From the NCBI RefSeq assembly GCF_017590215.1, contig NZ_JAFFPK010000042.1, positions 1 through 64,000 on the forward strand: DNA of 64,000 nt, read 5' to 3'. Each line of letters begins with the position of its first letter. Position 1 is the stretch's first letter. The translations under genes were made by a program, and so were the position numbers. Positions 37,761 to 47,606 of this stretch are shown in pieces. The DNA comes from Clostridium sp. CCUG 7971. GTDB lineage: Bacteria; Bacillota; Clostridia; Peptostreptococcales; Peptostreptococcaceae. A model generated the notes under the pieces. That model saw only the letters and a program-made list of their open reading frames with translations. It had not been told where the DNA came from and made no database searches.

Positions 37761-38252
37761 CTACACCCTTTTTCTTTTTATTTTACTTTTAGATTTTCTT
37801 TTTACAGCACTCTTAGTTGCTAAAATCATATTAGGTATATAAAATATCATATCAAATAAAAAGTGAATTGAGTAGATTATAATGTAATACAAATTGTTTG
37901 AAATACTGACTATGTATTTTACAGTTTTTATGAAAAAACTTGTTATTAAATAAATTATTTTATTTATTATTGATAAAATAAATTTACTTACGGTGTTGTA
38001 ATATAAGATAAAACCAATAAATAATGCCACAAAATGATAATATCTAAGTTCAAAAGATTCTACAGTATTTACTGTTATAAATATTACCAAGGTAGCTAAA
38101 ATCCAAAATATTGCATCAAATACTACTGAGAAGTATTTCATAAACTTAAAATTGGATTTTAGAGCCCTGTAAATATCAAATAGTAAACCTATAACTATTC
38201 CACCATAAATAGTTGCATAGAAAGAACTTGCATCTTGAGTAAATGGCATCAT
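37761..38252 (-). CDS. yabQ: Spore cortex biosynthesis protein YabQ
   Basis: 163 residues with about four membrane helices and a very basic tail (RKSKSKIKRKR). In Bacillus, YabQ sits in the forespore outer membrane and is needed for cortex formation. It follows yabP directly, with no gap. Start by ATG 38252. Family assignment rests on hydrophobic pattern and synteny. Confidence 0.85.
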   Translation of the reverse strand: MMPFTQDASSFYATIYGGIVIGLLFDIYRALKSNFKFMKYFSVVFDAIFWILATLVIFITVNTVESFELRYYHFVALFIGFILYYNTVSKFILSIINKIIYLITSFFIKTVKYIVSISNNLYYIIIYSIHFLFDMIFYIPNMILATKSAVKRKSKSKIKRKRV

Positions 38253-38507
38253 CTACTTAAATACTTTCTTAAAGAAATTTTCTTGTGGCTGTTTAGGTTT
38301 AGCATATACTATAGAATTTATTGTTCCAGTTACACTTATAATATTTTCATCTATGCTTAATTTGCTCATGTCTAGGTTCTCACCTTCTATTACCATTTCA
38401 CCTGCAGAAGTTTTTACTTCTACCTTTTTGTCATTAAAAGAATATATATGCTCTACACCCGAAATAACTAAGTTTTCTCTTTCTTTCAATGTTATATTAT
38501 GTTCCAT
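38253..38507 (-). CDS. yabP: Sporulation protein YabP
   Basis: 84-residue soluble protein of the YabP/YqfC family: ENLVISGVEHIYSFNDKKVEVKTSAGEMVIEGENL is the family core. In Bacillus it is needed for cortex formation and acts with YabQ. The start follows GGGGGGAT (8 nt). It begins 62 nt after rqcP. Confidence 0.93.
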   Translation of the reverse strand: MEHNITLKERENLVISGVEHIYSFNDKKVEVKTSAGEMVIEGENLDMSKLSIDENIISVTGTINSIVYAKPKQPQENFFKKVFK

Positions 38508-38569
38508 AAGATCCCCCCAGTTAATATTTCAATTCATACTACTATAAATATACTGCGGGAATACTAAAT

Positions 38570-38812
38570 TTATTCTACTATCTCATACATTTCTTTGGCA
38601 TCATTTTTTAGTACATGCTCTCTTATTTCATTTATTTTAAATTTCATTATTTTTTCCCCGAATTTTATTTCTAATAAATCTCCTATATTAACCTCTGATG
38701 AAGATTTAGCTACTTTTCCGTTTATAGTAACTATTCCTTTATCACATGCATCTTTAGCTACAGTTCTTCTTTTTATTATTCTTGATACTTTTAAAAATTT
38801 ATCTAATCTCAT
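38570..38812 (-). CDS. rqcP: S4-domain RNA-binding protein (RqcP/YabO)
   Basis: 80-residue protein that is almost entirely an S4 RNA-binding domain (MRLDKFLKVSRIIKRRTVAKDACDKG). In Firmicutes, RqcP binds the obstructed 50S subunit with RqcH and aids C-terminal alanine tailing in ribosome quality control. It lies between hup and yabP, the yabO position. Confidence 0.93.
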   Translation of the reverse strand: MRLDKFLKVSRIIKRRTVAKDACDKGIVTINGKVAKSSSEVNIGDLLEIKFGEKIMKFKINEIREHVLKNDAKEMYEIVE

Positions 38813-38859
38813 ATTTCATCCTCCTAAGTTGTAACTTTTGCTATTATATCATTATACAG

Positions 38860-38889
38860 AAAAAGTGTGGTAATTATCCCACACTTTTT
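38860..38889 (-). terminator. Terminator after hup
   Basis: An 11-bp stem AAAAAGTGTGG/CCACACTTTTT with an 8-nt loop and a T-run on both strands. It lies between hup and rqcP, so the block downstream needs readthrough or its own promoter. Confidence 0.85.
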
Positions 38890-38900
38890 TCACTAATTAA

Positions 38901-39179
38901 TTATCCATTTATTATATCTTTAAGCCCTTTTCCAGCTTTGAATACTGGAGCTTTAGAAGCTGGTATTTCTATAACTTCTTCTGGGTTTCTTGGGTTTCTA
39001 CCTTGTCTAGCAGCTCTTTCTCTTGTTTCGAATGTTCCAAATCCAACTAATTGAACTTTTTCACCTTCTACTAATGCTTCTTCAACAGATTTCATAAAAG
39101 CGTTTAATGCAGCTTCTGCTTCCTTCTTTGTTAATTCACTTTTCTCAGCTATTTTTGATACTAATTCAGCTTTGTTCAC
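38901..39179 (-). CDS. hup: HU family DNA-binding protein
   Basis: Nucleoid protein of 92 residues. The helical N-terminus ([20 protein letters not shown]) and the DNA-arm signature [18 protein letters not shown] are clear. It starts with GTG, 7 nt after AGGAGG. It is inserted between mazG and rqcP, with its own terminator and a possible promoter (TTGTCA, 18 nt, TAAAAT) upstream. Confidence 0.96.
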   Translation of the reverse strand: MNKAELVSKIAEKSELTKKEAEAALNAFMKSVEEALVEGEKVQLVGFGTFETRERAARQGRNPRNPEEVIEIPASKAPVFKAGKGLKDIING

Positions 39180-39253
39180 GATACTACCTCCTAAAGTTTT
39201 TATAATATAGAATTTAATTTTAATAAAAATTCTAGATTTTTGACAAATTTATT

Positions 39254-40708
39254 TTATAGTTTGTTGGCTTTAGCCTTATTCCAAAGTTTGTCCTTTTCCT
39301 CAAGTGTCATTTTTTCAAAATCTTTATTTAGATTCATTGCACTTTTTTCCATAAATTCAAATCTATTTATGAATTTTTGGTTTGTACAGTTCAAGGCTTC
39401 TTCTGGGTTTATATTTAAAAATCTAGCTAAATTTACTATAGAAAATAATAAATCTCCTAGTTCTTCCTTTATGTATTTTATATTTCCTGCTTTGCATTCG
39501 TCAAGTAATTCTTGATATTCTTCTTCAATTTTTTTAAATACATCCTCTATCTTGTCCCAATCAAATCCAACAAGTGCTGCTTTATGTTGAACCTTGTCAG
39601 CCTTTAAAAGTGCTGGTAAATACGTTGGTATCCTCTTTAATCCATCAGTTATACTAGTTTCACCTTTTTCCTCTTGCTTTAATTCTTCCCAAGTCTTTTC
39701 AAAATTAGACATATCTAAGTCTTGTCCATTAAAAACATGAGGATGTCTATGTATAAGCTTTGTACATATTCCATTTATAACTTCTTTTAAATCGAAAAAT
39801 CCTTCTTCTTGCCCTATTTGACAGTGGAATATTACTTGTAGTATAATATCTCCTAATTCTTCTATGATCTCATCTACATCATCATTGTCAATAGCTTGGC
39901 AAAGCTCATAGCTTTCTTCTATAAGGTATTTTTTTAGCGATTCATGTGTTTGTTTTTTATCCCAATCACATCCAGATGGACCTCTTAATATGCTCATTAT
40001 TTTTTCTAGCTCATGTACTGTATTATACATCTTTTTAGTACTTTTTGGTATATATAAACTGCTTAAATAACTAAATAAATTTTCACTTCTATCTAGTTCA
40101 TGTAATGGAACATACTTCTTACTCTCTAGATTCTTAACACCTGCACCATTTACTATACATACTTCTTGATCATAATCATAATATTCCATTAATTTTAGCT
40201 TTATATTTGATGCTATAAAATGATCATATATTTGAGTTACTATCATGTTAGTATCTGTGTCTATATATGAATTTTCTATTTCAAAAGCATCTAGTAATTT
40301 AAACCCATTTGCTGGGTCTATAGCTAAATAATTAAACATCGCGTCTACAAAGCTCATAGAAGCTATTGTTTCCACTTCTATGTTGTTTTGCTTAGCTAGT
40401 CTTTCTATTATGCTTACAGTCTTTTCTGCGACCCTTGGATGGCCTGGTACTGCATATACTAAATCTCCATCCTTAGATGCTTCTACGATAAACTTAGAAA
40501 TTTTGCTGTATACATTTTCAAAATTTTCTTCGCTATCATAAAAATGGTCTAGAGAAATATATTTTATAGTTTCTTTAAGCTTGTCCACAGTAGGATGTTT
40601 TTCTGTCCTTAGAAAAATTCTAGAACTTGATTGTAAAGCTTCTAATGCGCCTTGGCTTATTAGAGAATAATCTCCTGGTCCAAGTCCTACAATACTTATT
40701 TTTCCCAT
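39254..40708 (-). CDS. mazG: Tetrapyrrole methylase-MazG fusion (YabN-like)
   Basis: 484 residues. The N-terminal half is a tetrapyrrole (corrin/porphyrin) methylase-like domain (ISIVGLGPGDYSLIS, residues 3-17; YAVPGHPRVAE near 93). The C-terminal half is a MazG nucleotide pyrophosphohydrolase (LRGPSGCDWDKKQTHESL near 255; EELGDIILQ and KEELGDLLFSIVN metal-binding helices). MazG removes non-canonical or surplus NTPs. It lies between yabM and hup, the yabN position. Confidence 0.94.
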   Translation of the reverse strand: MGKISIVGLGPGDYSLISQGALEALQSSSRIFLRTEKHPTVDKLKETIKYISLDHFYDSEENFENVYSKISKFIVEASKDGDLVYAVPGHPRVAEKTVSIIERLAKQNNIEVETIASMSFVDAMFNYLAIDPANGFKLLDAFEIENSYIDTDTNMIVTQIYDHFIASNIKLKLMEYYDYDQEVCIVNGAGVKNLESKKYVPLHELDRSENLFSYLSSLYIPKSTKKMYNTVHELEKIMSILRGPSGCDWDKKQTHESLKKYLIEESYELCQAIDNDDVDEIIEELGDIILQVIFHCQIGQEEGFFDLKEVINGICTKLIHRHPHVFNGQDLDMSNFEKTWEELKQEEKGETSITDGLKRIPTYLPALLKADKVQHKAALVGFDWDKIEDVFKKIEEEYQELLDECKAGNIKYIKEELGDLLFSIVNLARFLNINPEEALNCTNQKFINRFEFMEKSAMNLNKDFEKMTLEEKDKLWNKAKANKL

Positions 40709-40798
40709 ATCATAACTCCTCTTACTTATTTAATAACACAAACAAAGGAAATTTTCTACATATAATTATTCCCTTTGCTTGCATTTCTATTGTTTTTT

Positions 40799-42412
40799 CT
40801 ATCTCATAAGGTTAAGTTTTTTAAGTAATTTATAAATCTTATTACCTTTTGGCATAGTTAATACTTCTTCTTTTTTAATTCCACCTATGAATAATAGTAC
40901 TAATCCGTAAACAACTGCACCTATTGCAATTGCTATAACAGTTGCTAATTTACCACCGATTATTCCACTTAGTAATCCATACCCTAGCTTAACTACAACA
41001 AACATAGTTATAACTGTTATTAATGGTTTTATAACAAACTCGTTAGGTGAGAATTTTATATGTGTTGATTTTTTTATATAAGATAATTCTATTAAAACTG
41101 CTATTAAGTAAGCCGATACTGTTCCTAATGCAGAACCAAATACATTTATTTCTGGTATAGCTGTTAAAGTATAACTTATAACTATTTTAAATAACATACC
41201 TACACCTAATGCTATAACTGGAACCATTGGTTTTCCCATACCTTGAAGTATACCATTCATAGTTTGCATTAATCCTAAGAACACTACACAAGGAGTAAGA
41301 ACTAAAAGTAAAGTTCCCACCATTGGTGGTTGACTTGGATATAAAAGCCTCATTATAGGTGATGCAAGTGCTGCAATACCAAATGCTGCTGGAAGTACCA
41401 TTAATGATGTTACTTTTATAGCACTTTTTATATCTTTTTTAGCTTTTGCTTTGTTGCCTACTGCATATGATTCAGATATAGCTGGCACTAAACTCATACT
41501 CATTGCAATAGTTATTACTGATGGTAAGTTTATTATTGCCATAGCAAACCCAGTTAATTGACCAAACATTGCGTTTGCTTGATCAACAGTGAACCCTGCT
41601 ACAGCAAGTCTTCTTATAACTATAACAATATCTACCATATTAACTAAAGGCATAACTGATGCACCTATTGTTATAGGTATTGCAACTACTAAGATTTTCT
41701 TTAATATTCTAGAAACAGATTCGTCCTTGAAATGCTTACTTGCTTTTATCTCAGCCTTACGTTGCTTTCCTTCTCTTAAGTAAGCTAAAATTAAGTAAAT
41801 TATAGAAACTATAGCTCCTATAGTAGCCCCAGTTATTGCACCTGCAGCTCCTAATTCAGGACCATTAGAATTCATTAGATAATATGCTAATCCTAACCCT
41901 AAAGCAACTCTGAAAAATTGCTCCGCGATTTGAGAAACTGCTATTTTTGTCATTTCTTTTCTACCTTGAAAATACCCTCTATAAGAAGACATCACAGGCA
42001 CAAATAAAAGCGCTGGTGAAATTGCAATCATTGCATAATATGCACCTGGATTTTTTATTATATTGTTTACTATGTAATTCGCACCAAAGAAAAATATAGC
42101 AAATGCTATAAGTCCTGTCATAAATAATATTGTATATGACACCTTAAATATCTTATGCGCTCCTTTATAATCACCAATTGCTGATTTTTCTGAAACTAAT
42201 TTAGCAAGTGCAGTTGGAAAACCCGCTGTTGCTAATGTTAAAAATAAAGTATACACAGGATACGCTGCTTGATAATATCCCATACCTTCTTCCTCTATTA
42301 AGTTTCCAAGAGGAATTCTGAAAAATGCACCTATTATTTTAACGATTATACCTGCCGCTCCAAGTATAAAGGCGCCTTTTAAGAATGAGTCTTTATTCTT
42401 GTTATTATTCAT
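40799..42412 (-). CDS. MATE/MOP-superfamily flippase, YabM/SpoVB-like
   Basis: 537 residues with about fourteen membrane helices, of the polysaccharide-biosynthesis flippase family that includes SpoVB, YabM and lipid II flippases. The N-terminal FLKGAFILGAAGIIVKIIGAFFRIPLGN is characteristic. It occupies the yabM position between spoVT and mazG. Lipid II or spore-cortex precursor export is the likely role. YabM and SpoVB cannot be separated from sequence alone. Confidence 0.88.
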   Translation of the reverse strand: MNNNKNKDSFLKGAFILGAAGIIVKIIGAFFRIPLGNLIEEEGMGYYQAAYPVYTLFLTLATAGFPTALAKLVSEKSAIGDYKGAHKIFKVSYTILFMTGLIAFAIFFFGANYIVNNIIKNPGAYYAMIAISPALLFVPVMSSYRGYFQGRKEMTKIAVSQIAEQFFRVALGLGLAYYLMNSNGPELGAAGAITGATIGAIVSIIYLILAYLREGKQRKAEIKASKHFKDESVSRILKKILVVAIPITIGASVMPLVNMVDIVIVIRRLAVAGFTVDQANAMFGQLTGFAMAIINLPSVITIAMSMSLVPAISESYAVGNKAKAKKDIKSAIKVTSLMVLPAAFGIAALASPIMRLLYPSQPPMVGTLLLVLTPCVVFLGLMQTMNGILQGMGKPMVPVIALGVGMLFKIVISYTLTAIPEINVFGSALGTVSAYLIAVLIELSYIKKSTHIKFSPNEFVIKPLITVITMFVVVKLGYGLLSGIIGGKLATVIAIAIGAVVYGLVLLFIGGIKKEEVLTMPKGNKIYKLLKKLNLMR

Positions 42413-42496
42413 AACATAACCTCCATCTTATTTATATAACAAACTTTAATATATCATATATTCAACAACTTATTCAATATATTACTATAACTTTAA

Positions 42497-42520
42497 AAGA
42501 CCCTAAAAATTTAGGGTCTT
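42497..42520 (-). terminator. Terminator after spoVT
   Basis: Stem AAGACCCTAA/TTAGGGTCTT with a 4-nt loop, followed by TTTAAAG. It lies 13 nt beyond the spoVT stop. Confidence 0.8.
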
Positions 42521-42532
42521 ATTTTAAAATAA

Positions 42533-43072
42533 CTATTGAACTTGTTTTCCTAAGAAATTAGCAGCTATTTTTAATATTTTTTCTTCACCTTCAGATAACG
42601 CATTTGACTCTTTAGAAACTAGTATTATAGATCCTATGCAGTCTCCTGAAGAACTAACTATCGGCATTATTACCTGACTAGTATACTCCATTGTATCGTC
42701 TTTATGCAAAGCTAATATTTTACTATTATCGCTATGTTTTACTTCTCTATTTTCTATTAGCTGTTCAAGTTCATCACTTATGCTTTTTTCTTTATAGTCT
42801 TTTTTGGATAATTTTGAAACAGCTATTATAGAATCTAAATCCGTAACTAAAACTCCATAGCCTAAAGTTTCTCCTAAAGTTTCTGCATATTCTTGAGAAA
42901 ATTCATTTAACTCTCCTATTGGTGAGTATTTTTTTAATATTACTTCTCCATCTTTCGCTGTAAATATCTCTAGCGGATCTCCTTCTCTAATTCTTAGAGT
43001 CTTTCTTATCTCCTTAGGAATTACAACCCTTCCTAAGTCATCTATTCTTCTAACAATCCCTGTCGCTCTCAT
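42533..43072 (-). CDS. spoVT: Stage V sporulation protein T
   Basis: AbrB-type transcription regulator acting in the forespore with sigma-G. It has 179 residues from the ATG at 43072, close to the 178 of B. subtilis. The N-terminal swapped-hairpin DNA-binding domain is MRATGIVRRIDDLGRVVIPK. A GAF-like domain (about 60-175) follows. A longer frame to 43135 exists but lacks the family start. The chosen ATG has GGAGGG upstream. Confidence 0.95.
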   Translation of the reverse strand: MRATGIVRRIDDLGRVVIPKEIRKTLRIREGDPLEIFTAKDGEVILKKYSPIGELNEFSQEYAETLGETLGYGVLVTDLDSIIAVSKLSKKDYKEKSISDELEQLIENREVKHSDNSKILALHKDDTMEYTSQVIMPIVSSSGDCIGSIILVSKESNALSEGEEKILKIAANFLGKQVQ

Positions 43073-43134
43073 TAAATTGATCCCTCCATTAGTAACTTTA
43101 AGCTTATTTTTACCAATGAAAAGAAAATTATACA

Positions 43135-43166
43135 AAAAAGCTATGTTTTACTAAACATAGCTTTTT
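43135..43166 (-). terminator. Terminator after prsA
   Basis: A perfect 14-bp stem AAAAAGCTATGTTT/AAACATAGCTTTTT with a 4-nt loop. It lies 5 nt from the prsA stop codon, separating prsA from spoVT. Confidence 0.9.
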
Positions 43167-43170
43167 ATTT

Positions 43171-44175
43171 TTAGAATTTTACACTCTCTATTGATTTTTC
43201 ATTTTTTTCTATTTTTGCATCTTTTGTTAATTTCTTAATAGTTTCTGTATATTTATTGCCTAATAATTTGTCTTTTATAGTATCTTTAACTTCATCAAAA
43301 GTTAATTGTTTTTGTGATTTATCAGTTACTTTTATTATATGATATCCAAATTGAGTTTCTACTAATTCAGATATTTCACCTACTTTTAATCCCCAAGCAG
43401 CAGCTTCAAATTCAGGAACCATTGCTCCTTTTTCAAAGAAATCTAAATCTCCTCCCTTAGCACCTGATCCTTTATCATCTGAGTACTCTTTTGCTAAAGT
43501 TGCAAATTCTTCTCCATTTTTAGCTTTCTTAAGTATATCTTCAGCTTTCTTTTTAGCTTCTGCCTTTTTAGCTTCAGAAAGAGGTTTGTTATTTTCATCA
43601 ACTGTAGATATTAATATGTGAGATGCTCTAACTTTATCCTCATAGAATTCTTTTTTATTATCTTCGTAATATTTTTTTATATCTTCATCGCTTATTTTTG
43701 TAACTTTTTTAAAGTTATCTTGATAATTTTGTATTGCTAATCCAATTTCTTGCTCTTTCTTTATATCTTCATTCGTTATACCAAGCTTTTTCATATTTTC
43801 TTTGTAAGCTTTATTTTCTGCTATACTTTTTTCAAATTCTTTAAATTTCTTATCTACGTCTTCTTTAGATGGTAATAAATTTTCTTTCTTAGCTTGTTCA
43901 AATAATATTTGAGTATTTATCATTTGCTCCATAACTGAATCTTTAAAGAACTCTTTATATTTTTTACCTTTTTCTACTTCCATGTCCCATATACTTTCTC
44001 CATACATAGACTCAGTAGCTTGCTTATTTAAATCTAAAGCCTTTTTATACTCCGCAACAGTTATCTTCTTATCATTTACTGTCGCTACAACATCATCGTT
44101 CTTAGGACCGCTACTACAAGCAGTCATAGACACCCCTAACATTATAGACATAGCTATTGCCATTATCTTCTTCAA
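43171..44175 (-). CDS. prsA: PrsA-like foldase lipoprotein (parvulin PPIase)
   Basis: Extracytoplasmic peptidyl-prolyl isomerase and chaperone for secreted proteins. It has 334 residues. The lipoprotein signal has its lipobox Cys at residue 20 (VSMTAC). A SurA-like N-domain (about 25-180) is followed by a parvulin domain (about 185-290) with RASHILIST and SDDKGSGAKGGDLDFFEKG. It lies between mfd and spoVT. Confidence 0.94.
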   Translation of the reverse strand: MKKIMAIAMSIMLGVSMTACSSGPKNDDVVATVNDKKITVAEYKKALDLNKQATESMYGESIWDMEVEKGKKYKEFFKDSVMEQMINTQILFEQAKKENLLPSKEDVDKKFKEFEKSIAENKAYKENMKKLGITNEDIKKEQEIGLAIQNYQDNFKKVTKISDEDIKKYYEDNKKEFYEDKVRASHILISTVDENNKPLSEAKKAEAKKKAEDILKKAKNGEEFATLAKEYSDDKGSGAKGGDLDFFEKGAMVPEFEAAAWGLKVGEISELVETQFGYHIIKVTDKSQKQLTFDEVKDTIKDKLLGNKYTETIKKLTKDAKIEKNEKSIESVKF

Positions 44176-44201
44176 ATTAAAACACCCTTTCTGTTATTAA
44201 G

Positions 44202-46295
44202 TTATTTAACACTACACATTTTTTCTAATAGTTCTTCCAATTCTGTAACTATATTATACCCTACTTTTTCCTTTGTCTTGTATCTAGTTGTAGGAATTAA
44301 TAATATTTCATCTTTAACTTGTCTTATTTTTTCTATTTTAAGCTTTTTACATAACGTTTTTATATAAGCTATCTTTAACAGACACTGAACTGCTTTTGGT
44401 ATATCTGAGAATCTATCTTCTAACTCTTCAGATACATCATTCATATCATCTTTATTTTCTATAGAAGCAATCTTTTTATACATTTCTATTTTTAATAATT
44501 CATCAGTAATATAAGTATCTGGTATATATGCATTTACACTTAAATCAATTTCTACATCTAGCTCTTCAACTATTGGCTCACCTTTAACTTTCTTAATAGC
44601 ATCATTTAACATCTTGACATATAATTCATACCCTATTACTGCCATATGACCATGTTGTTGAGATCCTAATATATTACCTGCTCCCCTTATTTCAAGGTCT
44701 CTCATAGCTATTTTAAATCCTGATCCAAATTCAGTGAACTCTCTTATAGCCTTTAGTCTTTTCTCCGCTATTTCGCTAAGCACTTTATCTTTTTCATACA
44801 TTAAATATGCATAACCTTGTCTAGAACTTCTTCCAACTCTACCTCTTAGCTGATAAAGCTGTGCTAGCCCCATTTTATCTGCATCATATACAATCATAGT
44901 ATTAGCATTTGATATGTCCATACCAGTTTCAATTATAGTTGTACAAACTAATACATTAAATTCCTTGTTTAAAAATCCTAAAATTATATTTTCAAGTGCC
45001 TTAGATGTCATTCTTCCATGTGCTACAGCAACCCTTGAATCAGGTATTAATTTTTGTATCATACTAGCCATTTCTTCTATACGTTCAACTCTATTATATA
45101 CAAAGAATACTTGACCACCTCTACCTAATTCTTTTTCAATCTCATCTTGTATTATACTTTCCTTACCTTCTGTAACATAAGTAATTACTGGATGTCTTTC
45201 TTGAGGAGGTTCTTCTATAACACTCATATCTCTTATTCCACTAAGAGACATATGAAGTGTTCTTGGAATAGGCGTAGCAGACAATGTAAGCACGTCTACA
45301 GTTGATTTTATTTGTTTTAGTGCTTCTTTATGTCTAACTCCGAATCTTTGCTCCTCATCTATAACTACAAGTCCTAAATTAGATAAAGTTATATCTTTAG
45401 ATACTATTCTATGAGTACCTATTAAAACATCTACTAAACCTTTTTTAGCATCTTCTATAATTTGTTTTTGTTGCTTTGGAGTTTTAAATCTACTTAAAAC
45501 TTCTACCCTTATTGGATAATTCTCAAATCTTTCTTTAAATGTATTATAATGTTGTTGAGCAAGTATTGTCGTAGGAACTAATACTGCAACTTGCTTTTGT
45601 TCCATACAAGCTTTAAATATTGCTCTTATAGCCACTTCAGTTTTACCATATCCAACATCTCCACAGATAAGTCTATCCATGACTTTGTCTGATTCCATAT
45701 CTTTTTTAGTTTCTTCGATAGCCTTTAATTGATCATCTGTTTCCTGGTGAGGGAATAACGATTCAAACTCACTTTGCCAAGGTGTATCTTTATCAAACTT
45801 ATATCCTTTTACTTTTTCACGTTTAGCATAAAGTTCTATAAGATCTTTTGTCATATCTTCTATTTCTTTTTTAACCTTAGCTTTAGCCCTGCTCCATTCG
45901 TTTGTTCCAAGCTTATTTAATTTAACTTTTTCAACATCTGCACCTATATATTTTTGTACCTTGTCCATTTGATCTATTGGTACATATAAATTGTCTCCAC
46001 CTTGGTAAACTATTTTCATGTAATCCTTTTTAATAGAATTAACAGTAATCTGTTCAATACCTGTGTATCTACCAACACCGCTATTTTCATGAACTACATA
46101 GTCACCAACATTTAAATCCATAAATGATTCTATTTTTTTACCTTTTTTAGCCTTACTTGATTTTGAAGTTGATGTTCTTTTATGAACACCTATCATTTCA
46201 TTATCAGTAATAATTGCAAATTTTATAGACTTATACTCAAATCCATTACTTATACGAGCAGGTATAATTACTATTTGAGAAGACTTTAACTCCAT
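44202..46295 (-). CDS. mfd: Transcription-repair coupling factor Mfd, C-terminal part (frameshifted)
   Basis: Removes stalled RNA polymerase and recruits UvrABC. This part holds the RNA-polymerase-interacting domain (VGDYVVHENSGVGRYTGIEQ), the RecG-like translocase with Walker A (CGDVGYGKTEVAIRA), the DEEQ box (VIDEEQRFGV) and the C-terminal TRCF domain. The frame is open upstream of its ATG to about 46600, continuing Mfd sequence (LVLNTLLPKPIND). One extra A in the A5 run at 46600-46604 would join it to the fragment at 46565-47590, for about 1130 residues. Confidence 0.92.
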   Translation of the reverse strand: MELKSSQIVIIPARISNGFEYKSIKFAIITDNEMIGVHKRTSTSKSSKAKKGKKIESFMDLNVGDYVVHENSGVGRYTGIEQITVNSIKKDYMKIVYQGGDNLYVPIDQMDKVQKYIGADVEKVKLNKLGTNEWSRAKAKVKKEIEDMTKDLIELYAKREKVKGYKFDKDTPWQSEFESLFPHQETDDQLKAIEETKKDMESDKVMDRLICGDVGYGKTEVAIRAIFKACMEQKQVAVLVPTTILAQQHYNTFKERFENYPIRVEVLSRFKTPKQQKQIIEDAKKGLVDVLIGTHRIVSKDITLSNLGLVVIDEEQRFGVRHKEALKQIKSTVDVLTLSATPIPRTLHMSLSGIRDMSVIEEPPQERHPVITYVTEGKESIIQDEIEKELGRGGQVFFVYNRVERIEEMASMIQKLIPDSRVAVAHGRMTSKALENIILGFLNKEFNVLVCTTIIETGMDISNANTMIVYDADKMGLAQLYQLRGRVGRSSRQGYAYLMYEKDKVLSEIAEKRLKAIREFTEFGSGFKIAMRDLEIRGAGNILGSQQHGHMAVIGYELYVKMLNDAIKKVKGEPIVEELDVEIDLSVNAYIPDTYITDELLKIEMYKKIASIENKDDMNDVSEELEDRFSDIPKAVQCLLKIAYIKTLCKKLKIEKIRQVKDEILLIPTTRYKTKEKVGYNIVTELEELLEKMCSVK

Positions 46296-46564
46296 ATCCC
46301 TATCTTTAGCTATTATAGATTCTAAACCTAAATCTAATAAATCAGAATGTAATTTTTTAGCTCTATCTGATGTATTCGTCGCTAAAATAATTTTATAACC
46401 GTTATATTTTAACCTATTTAATTCTTCAACTAAAACCTCAGATTTAGCATTGAAATTTGGTATTTCTCTGCATTCAAAATTAACAATAGATTTTATATTA
46501 AAATCATTTATAGGTTTTGGCAGTAGTGTGTTTAATACTAATTTTTTATTTTCTGAAATAAACT

Positions 46565-47590
46565 CTAAATCACTATAACCATATAGTAGTTTACCTTGAT
46601 TTTTATAGCTAATCCTCTTTCAAGGTTTAGCTTATAGTTTTCTCTAAATTCATTAGTGTAATTTTCGCATCTTTCTTTTGTTCTGCTTATATCATTGAAA
46701 AATACGATTGCATCATCCTTTAAATAAGTAAATAAACTTTTATTCTCGTCTGTATAAATATAATCTATATAATTTTCTATACCTTCAAAATAAGTTTTAC
46801 TAAGTATATTATCTATATCGTTAAATACATCTTCATTAGTATTTTTTGTAGTATCTTTTTTTACTCTGTTAGCAGCATCTTCAGTTATAGGAGGGTATAT
46901 AAATTCCCTAGACGGAGTTATAGAAAACTCTTTTATCTTCTCTATAGATTTTTGTGAAAATACATCAAAAGTTCGTATAGAATCTATCTCATCATCAAAT
47001 AATTCCATACGAATTGGGTTTGTATATTCTAGAGAGAAAATATCTACTATTCCTCCTCTTATACTAAATTGTCCAAATCCTTCTATTGCTGATACTCTTT
47101 CATAACCTAATGAAACTAATTTTTCACTTAATTTTTCTAAATTAATAATATCCCCTATCTTATAAGTAGATATATTTTCTAATAATATATCCTTAGGTGT
47201 ATATTTTTTCAGAATAGCTTCAATAGATGTTACTAAAATTATATCTTCACCTTTAGCTAATTTTAGCAACACCTTTAATTTTTTAGCTTCTTCATTTCTA
47301 TCCTTTGCATCTAAATGATAAAAGTGAATATCTCCAAATCCTAAATACTCTACCTTATCTTTCATATAAAAACTTAAGTCCTCATATATTTTTTTAGCTT
47401 CTAAATCGCTATTTGCTACAAATACGATTTGTCTATCTAAATCTCTAAATATAGAATATGTTATATGAGGTTTTTGCATTGGTAAAAGACCATTAATTAG
47501 TAATGATCCTTTATTTTTTTGTATGCAATTTATTATATCTTTATATTCTTTTGAATTTTGCAAAGGGTATATAAAAACATCTTCTTTCAT
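46565..47590 (-). CDS. mfd: Transcription-repair coupling factor Mfd, N-terminal part (frameshifted)
   Basis: Encodes the UvrB-homology module of Mfd: PHITYSIFRDLDRQIVFVA, then FGQFSIRGGIVDIFSLEYTNPIRMELFDDEIDSIRTFD, the UvrB/Mfd signature. The frame reads normally to GLAIK, then shifts and stops 11 codons later. It begins directly after pth, as in B. subtilis. The start at 47590 has GGGGGAT upstream. Confidence 0.92.
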   Translation of the reverse strand: MKEDVFIYPLQNSKEYKDIINCIQKNKGSLLINGLLPMQKPHITYSIFRDLDRQIVFVANSDLEAKKIYEDLSFYMKDKVEYLGFGDIHFYHLDAKDRNEEAKKLKVLLKLAKGEDIILVTSIEAILKKYTPKDILLENISTYKIGDIINLEKLSEKLVSLGYERVSAIEGFGQFSIRGGIVDIFSLEYTNPIRMELFDDEIDSIRTFDVFSQKSIEKIKEFSITPSREFIYPPITEDAANRVKKDTTKNTNEDVFNDIDNILSKTYFEGIENYIDYIYTDENKSLFTYLKDDAIVFFNDISRTKERCENYTNEFRENYKLNLERGLAIKIKVNYYMVIVI

Positions 47591-47606
47591 TTAAATCCCC
47601 CTCTTG

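Noticed and set aside
40744-40780. Weak inverted repeat between mazG and the yabM-like gene
   Set aside because: About nine paired bases with a mismatch and a poor T-tract; not convincing as a terminator.
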